Below are positions 38,201-40,115 of a DNA stretch of 40,115 nucleotides, piece after piece. The stretch's first letter is position 1. Every line of letters begins with the position of its first letter. The DNA comes from Betaproteobacteria bacterium (GTDB taxonomy: Bacteria; Pseudomonadota; Gammaproteobacteria; Burkholderiales; SG8-41): positions 1-40,115 of the forward strand of contig JANYDY010000076.1 in assembly GCA_025363435.1 (NCBI GenBank), in the 5' to 3' direction. The translations under genes and the position numbers were made by a program. The notes under the pieces were generated by a model. That model was not told the origin of the DNA, searched no databases, and saw nothing but the letters and a program-made list of their open reading frames with translations.

Positions 38201-40115
38201 CGCCGGTAGCTCGGTCATCAGCGCAGCGATCGGTTCCAGCGTCACGGCCATTACGGAAAACAGCGTAAATTCAGCGTTGGATATATCAGGCGCATTGACC
38301 GTCAACAGCAGCGCTACCACGCTGACCAATAGCAACACAGCGGCATTAACTTTGTCGGGCGGTGTCGGCGGCAGCGGTAACCTGGTGCTCAATAACAACA
38401 GCACGACTCCGGGCGGCATCAGCTTGTCGACGGCCGCGGTCAACAACGCTGGCACGATCACCAATTCCGGTTCGGGCAGCGGCAATGCGACGGTTAGCGC
38501 GAATATCGGCAGCAGCGTGACGGGTGTTACACAGAACAGCGCGAACTCTGCGCTGAACCTGTCCGGTTCGAACACCTACACATCGACGACGAATGTAACC
38601 GCCGGCACGCTCAATCTATCGGGCGGTAATGCCATCGACAACACGGCTGCGGTTACGCTCGCCAATACGGCCGGCGTTACGCTCAATCTGCTGAACAGCG
38701 AGACCATCGGCAAGCTGTCCGGCGGCGGCGCAACCGGCGGCAACCTGACGCTCAACGCCAATACGTTGACGACGGGGGATGCCAGCAACACGTCGTACGG
38801 CGGCGTCATCAGCGGCAGCGGCGGCCTTGTCAAGCAGGGCAGCGGTATCTTTACGCTGACCGGCAACAATAGCTACAGCGGCTCGACGACCATCAGCGCC
38901 GGCACCATCAACGCCAATGCCAGCGCGGCGCTGGGTGATGGCAGCGCGACGAACACGCTGATCTTCAACGGCGGCACCTTGCGGGCAGCCGCGACGATTA
39001 ATTCACCGGGCACGCGCAGTGTGTCATTGACCGGCGCCGGCACCATCGATACCAATGGGTTTGCGGTGACGCTTGGCGGCACGGTCGACGGCGCCGGCGC
39101 GCTAGGCTTGACCGGTGCCGGCAGCGTGACCTTCAGCAACACGGTCGGCGCAAGCACTGCGCTGACTTCACTGACGTCGGGTGCATCGACGGCGCTGAAT
39201 ATCAACGGCGGCTTGGTGCGCAGCAGCGGCAATCAGACTTACAACGGTACGGTGTCGACCAGCGGTGCGACTACGCTGACAAGTACCGGTGGCGGCACTA
39301 TTGCCGCCAACAACACAGGCAATAATTTCAGCGGCAATCTTTCATTCAACACGAGCGGCGGCGCAAGTGTAGCGAATTCAGGCGCGCTGTCGCTGGGCGC
39401 ATCGTCGGTTGGCACGCTGAGCGCGCAGTCACAATCCGGCGATCTTACGTTAAATGGTGTTATTGCGGCGACCAGCACCAGCGCCAACGCGGTTACGCTG
39501 ATTGCAGATGTTGCGGCGACGCCAAATGCGACCGGCACCGGCGGCAACTTCATTAACAATGCCGGTGCGGCCGCGATTACAACTGGAGTTGGCGGCGCGT
39601 GGCGCATTTACAGCGGCAACCCCACCGGCACTACGCGTGGCGGACTCGTCGAGTCGGGCAAGCGCTACAACGTCGATGACGGCAGCGACCCGATCGCCTC
39701 CGGTAACCGCATTTACTTCCGCGTGCAGCCAACGCTCACGTTGACCGCCGACGACCAGACCAAGACCTATGCCAGCGCGAATCCTGTCTTTACTTTCAGC
39801 ACTGTTGGCCTCATCGACGGTGATACGCAAGGTACTGCTGTCAGTAGCGGGCCGAGTTTTGCGGTAGATGGTTCTCTATCGACATCCGGTCAATTGACGG
39901 CAGGCACACTGCACAACATAACGCCCAGCGCTGCGGCTTCCAACCTCGGTTATTCAATCGGCTACGCAAGCGGCACGCTGACGGTCAGCAAGCTGGCGTT
40001 GGCGGGTGCGGCGATTGGATCTGGGAGCACGGTGTATGCGTCGGCGTTGACGCCTGGGTCGGTGAGCTTTACGAATATCAGTGGCGCGGACGTGGTGAGT
40101 AGCACGGCGAGTGTG
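29238..40115 (+). CDS. Giant TpsA-type exoprotein with beta-strand repeats (3' end beyond window)
   Basis: At least 3626 codons, open to the window end. It begins with a basic extended signal peptide (MRKHRHSALQRKLVAVAVAA, then a FAYA cleavage region near residue 29). The two-partner-secretion (FhaB-type) N-terminal domain follows, with SRGNLLSVINTPGAIINWQQ, FSIGAAETTRF, and the LVNPNGMLFGANARVDV motif near residue 110. A LWLLDPTDMTI motif near residue 484 ends the head region. From about residue 695 to 3220 there are some 17 autotransporter-associated beta-strand repeats of the form GGLTKAGAGTLTLSxANTYTG. Near the end, about residue 3497, TADDQTKTYASANPVFTF marks an MBG/YDG-like domain. Export would need a TpsB (Omp85-type) pore; none is in the window. 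A beta-helical surface adhesin is the likely role. Weak GGATGA ribosome site. Confidence 0.9.
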   Translation, partial: MRKHRHSALQRKLVAVAVAACFAGRFAYANPVGPAVVSGQATITSRGNLLSVINTPGAIINWQQFSIGAAETTRFIQQSAASTVLNRVVGVDPSIILGTLQSNGRVFLVNPNGMLFGANARVDVAGLVASTLNITNEDFLAGRMRFSADPSFAAPLINKGNISAAPGGRVFLIGSAVDNQGVINAPGGDIVLAAGNSVRVAEEGAPRLQVEITAPADRPLNLSEVTYGSRGIYAGLVRNSGIITANSVTQTADGRIVLKSSGDVVLAAGSSTTASGAKGGSVEVDAGGSATVAGTIAANGDVSAGGTISLKAIIDTTLASGSRVTANGTSGGNVSIVAGGTASTAGTVEAQGDSAAGGQVAIIGDMTGIFDGARIDVSGATGGGSILAGGDKQGALIFSGGTLLPNSRRTFIGRDTELRADAITSGDGGKVVVWSEDYSAFLGLISARGGATGGNGGFVETSSHNLLAASGTVTTAAPLGKNGLWLLDPTDMTITTSTDANVTGVNPFHPTASGSVLTWATIDGALANGNVSVQTTSGFDAGQAGNITIANAFAYNRGNTLTLNAANNIVVNGAVSNAGAGGLTMNAGTTGSIAVNQNLTTAGGTIALNAGSGGIGLAAGRTIDAGSGTIAIDAGTGSANFTTGTLQTTNATSSAISVMNASTLTLGNVALTGGGMLSVSHSGAGTQSALTTISGSGGLTKAGAGTLTLSQANTYTGLTTVSVGTLAEGASNVIATGAVTVAGGTFDLGTSSDTVGAVTLQSGSITSTTGVLTGSSYTAQSGTIGAILGGAGALTKNTSGTVTLSGVNTYSGGTTINAGTLSIANNNNLGNIAGGITFNGGTLLTSAAVASARAVSLGAAGGIIDDGGNSSSFSGAITGAGALTKAGSGTLTLSSAGSTYSGGTTVKAGTLAGATNVTAFGAGAITLGDTSGAANTTLTSNVNIGNSIFVAAGNSGTAAITDSAGITFSGAVALNNHDLTVQSGASTIGLSGGVTGTGNLTLNATAANAITLSASAVNNAGTITNSGAGGATNIISGGIGPSVTTITQNSTTSALTISTNLLNVNPNGTTLVNAAGTQLLTVTSGVGGAGNLVLNNNSSTANGITISGAAVSNIGTVTNSGTGSGNSLISSVIGTSVTGVTQNSASSGLTLSGANTYTSATTISSGTLKTGAAAALTNTAVTNSGTLDLGGIAATIGSLAGGGTVTNSGAAATLTAGANNTSTTFSGVVQDGAGAVALTKAGTGTLTLSGVNTYSGLTTVSAGTLVASNAAALGSTAGATTITAGATLNINNVAIGSEAVTVSGVGVGSAGALTATGTASLSGNVSMAAASTFGAATGGDTLALSGVVSSAGNFALTKVGSGTLNLSGANTYSGVAATTNVSGGTLILSGASGALASTAAINVASGATFKLDNTVAHATLNRVPDTAPLTLTGGEFVVTGNGANTTETIGALNFSNGYSTVTLLPNAAANTQVTFASLTRTALAGGFFRGTNLGANTVVSQTANSSNIVFTGAPALTGGGGATGTNTISIIAGVIGASSTGSSGTDFVTCDTAVQCGTGAGNFGLRPLAASEYLLNANPTVANQNLKLTANRSFDETFTINSLLLSGGVTYDYNPTVGANSLALTSGNVLSLGGSNVIQPTQNSGAIAFGATDAKIFAVSNLTFGSNSPVTGTGGLGLDGTGVLLENAATTFTGGLRINSGTVRSGINSAFTSQAILLRSPGTLDLNGFNNATTALTVESGSASGASVTTGAGTLTLAGNVTLTANGSGAIGATIAGNLANGGVTRTFSVANGLATDDLTVSAAISGAGGLTKTIAGQLKLTGTNTYSGVTTITTGTLNAASSAALGDGSATNTLTLGGGTLQAGGTITSPVARNVTMTAAGVIDTNGNDVSIAGIVGGGFAFTKNGAGTLTLSNTNAYTGGTTINAGTLMVTADGALGTAAGTTTVVSGATLGFSGGFNYATPETITYSGTGDAANSRAGAIDNIAGTNIFAGNIIQGAAATVGVTASALTLSGTVTNGGFAATFNTGSGSIAANGVIGGAGGLVKNGTGTLTLGNAANSYTGQTFIRNGTLSVGTLANGGINSSLGATAATTPILLGSSTAATLVYTGGAVSTNRQIYVDGSGGGTIQSTTNTLTLSGAVGNTGNALTFDTNTGNITVSGVLSGQGSVTKTGAGTLTLSGANSYSGATSINAGTVQLGAANSIGTLSAVTVGASGTLNLAGFNDTVGSLAGSGAVINTAGSATLTTGGDNTSTSFTGNVQDSGGTFALAKAGTGTLTLTGNNTYSGGTTIKAGTLSGTTNATAFGTGAITIGDTSGSANATLSGGLAGTFANAISVAAGNTGTATITSSAASTFGGAVTLNNHDLTLTVAGSTLGLSGGVTGTGNLTLNATSTGAITLSGAAINHTGTITNSGAGSATSVVSAAIGTNVTGVTENSATSALRLSGANTYKSGTTITSGTLQLGATNAIGSSSDVTIAAAGTLDLNGFSDTIASLSGSGTVTSGSAGAVTVTTGSTGSTTYSGLIQNGAGTVGLTKQGSGTFTLSNANTYTGATTINNGTLSVSSLANGSVASNIGASTNAAGNLVLGGGSLRYTGGTTTIDRNFTLTAGKASVIDVTIGATNLTLSGAGAATTGALTKMGTGTLTLTGASAYSGATAVNEGALAISGAGVAGSGTIKVAGATTLDIINSATVTNATTINGGTIDNSVGAGTLSTGGVTLLANSNARSTGSGLGISAVISDGASSFSLTKQGTGTVTLSGNNAYDGGSTIEAGTLSGATSANAFGTGTITIGKSSGAADASLNGGLAGTFANAISVASGNTGVATISSSANSTFSGAVTLNSHDLKLTAAANTLTLSGGVTGTGDLALNATGAGVTTLSTTAVNNTGIITNSGAGSATNVISAAVGSNVTGITENSATSALNVTGALTVNGSGTTLTNSNTAALTLSGSVGGSGNLVLNNNSSTVGGITLSTTAVNNAGTIANSGSGAGSSVISAAIGSSVTAITENSVNSALDISGALTVNSSATTLTNSNTAALTLSGGVGGSGNLVLNNNSTTPGGISLSTAAVNNAGTITNSGSGSGNATVSANIGSSVTGVTQNSANSALNLSGSNTYTSTTNVTAGTLNLSGGNAIDNTAAVTLANTAGVTLNLLNSETIGKLSGGGATGGNLTLNANTLTTGDASNTSYGGVISGSGGLVKQGSGIFTLTGNNSYSGSTTISAGTINANASAALGDGSATNTLIFNGGTLRAAATINSPGTRSVSLTGAGTIDTNGFAVTLGGTVDGAGALGLTGAGSVTFSNTVGASTALTSLTSGASTALNINGGLVRSSGNQTYNGTVSTSGATTLTSTGGGTIAANNTGNNFSGNLSFNTSGGASVANSGALSLGASSVGTLSAQSQSGDLTLNGVIAATSTSANAVTLIADVAATPNATGTGGNFINNAGAAAITTGVGGAWRIYSGNPTGTTRGGLVESGKRYNVDDGSDPIASGNRIYFRVQPTLTLTADDQTKTYASANPVFTFSTVGLIDGDTQGTAVSSGPSFAVDGSLSTSGQLTAGTLHNITPSAAASNLGYSIGYASGTLTVSKLALAGAAIGSGSTVYASALTPGSVSFTNISGADVVSSTASV
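31965..32410 (+). repeat. Internal long repeat of the exoprotein, copy A
   Basis: Diverged copy of the roughly 450-bp block also found at about 36118-36570 and 37556-38000. Shared landmarks in order: a GTLAGATNVTAFGAGAITLG-like start, NHDLT, GGVTGTGNLTLNAT, and a closing TQNSTTSAL-type segment. Boundaries are approximate. Confidence 0.65.
36118..36570 (+). repeat. Internal long repeat of the exoprotein, copy B
   Basis: Closely similar to copy C (37556-38000): both contain GTLSGxT, AFGTGxITIG, a LAGTFANAISVA segment, VTLNxHDL and GSATxVxSAAxG in the same order and spacing. Boundaries are approximate. Confidence 0.75.
37556..38000 (+). repeat. Internal long repeat of the exoprotein, copy C
   Basis: Third copy of the long block; nearest to copy B by eye. 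It runs directly into the tandem repeat at about 38003-38555. Boundaries are approximate. Confidence 0.75.
38003..38555 (+). repeat. Tandem duplication within the exoprotein
   Basis: Two adjacent units of about 270-280 bp, each encoding GALTVNxSxTTLTNSNTAAL, then a GGSGNLVLNNNS segment, then AVNNAGTIxNSGSG. A more diverged relative lies at about 32400-32680. Recent duplication is likely given the conserved order and spacing. Confidence 0.75.

Noticed and set aside
37019-38575. 518-residue reading frame on the minus strand
   Set aside because: It lies entirely antisense to the exoprotein, is made of Val/Leu/Ala/Pro runs that mirror the Gly/Thr/Ser-rich codons of the real gene, and has no ribosome site or recognisable domain. 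The other minus-strand frames in 29933-39607 are the same effect.
29238-40115. Repeats considered as a CRISPR array
   Set aside because: The repeats are imperfect, of varying length, remain in one reading frame and encode beta-strand motifs; there are no short identical direct repeats with unique spacers and no cas genes.

Overview
The window reads as a chromosomal segment of a betaproteobacterium with moderately high GC. The evidence is gene content and order rather than a marker RNA: uvrD / BPSS1780-family membrane protein / thrB / DUF2782 / LOG / polA; dacC / dat / ybeD / lipB / lipA / DUF4197; argB / HAD nucleotidase / slmA; and moeB / ctpA / envC / gpmI facing rhodanese / grxC / secB / SH3 / gpsA are neighbourhoods typical of that class. 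I cannot name the genus. No rRNA, tRNA, CRISPR array, transposase or prophage gene was found.

Layout. 1-1713 (-) is the 5' portion of leuS, cut by the window edge; it carries an in-frame palindromic repeat and a second lineage-type insertion. A FecR-SPOR envelope protein diverges from it (1837-2745, +) and ends at a good terminator, followed by the UvrD-type helicase (2848-5070, +). From 8035 leftward on the minus strand lie the LOG-family gene, DUF2782, thrB and the BPSS1780-family protein. polA (8027-10819, +) diverges from LOG with overlapping start codons. From 16648 leftward on the minus strand are an ECF sigma factor, a very small zinc anti-sigma protein, dacC, a D-amino-acid aminotransferase, ybeD, lipB, lipA, DUF4197 and an unknown gene. 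These serve envelope stress, peptidoglycan trimming, D-amino-acid metabolism and protein lipoylation. Then come a small heat-shock protein with a sigma-32-like promoter (16814, +), argB, a HAD nucleotidase, slmA and an unknown Ala/Pro-tailed protein.

From 26146 leftward on the minus strand are gpmI, envC, ctpA, moeB and a TPR-methyltransferase (glycolysis, cell separation, periplasmic proteolysis, sulfur-carrier activation). Facing them are a membrane rhodanese, grxC, secB, an SH3-type periplasmic protein and gpsA (27943-28929, +). After a roughly 300-bp AT-richer regulatory gap, a giant two-partner-secretion exoprotein begins at 29238. It stays open for 3626 codons to the window end, built from a TPS secretion domain, about 17 autotransporter-type beta-strand repeats, long internal duplications and a terminal MBG/YDG-like region.

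The most unusual observations are the roughly 97-bp palindromic element translated inside the essential leuS gene, and the mosaic giant exoprotein with its inverted-repeat-rich upstream region. All functional assignments are by recognition of motifs and family resemblance; no database search was run.
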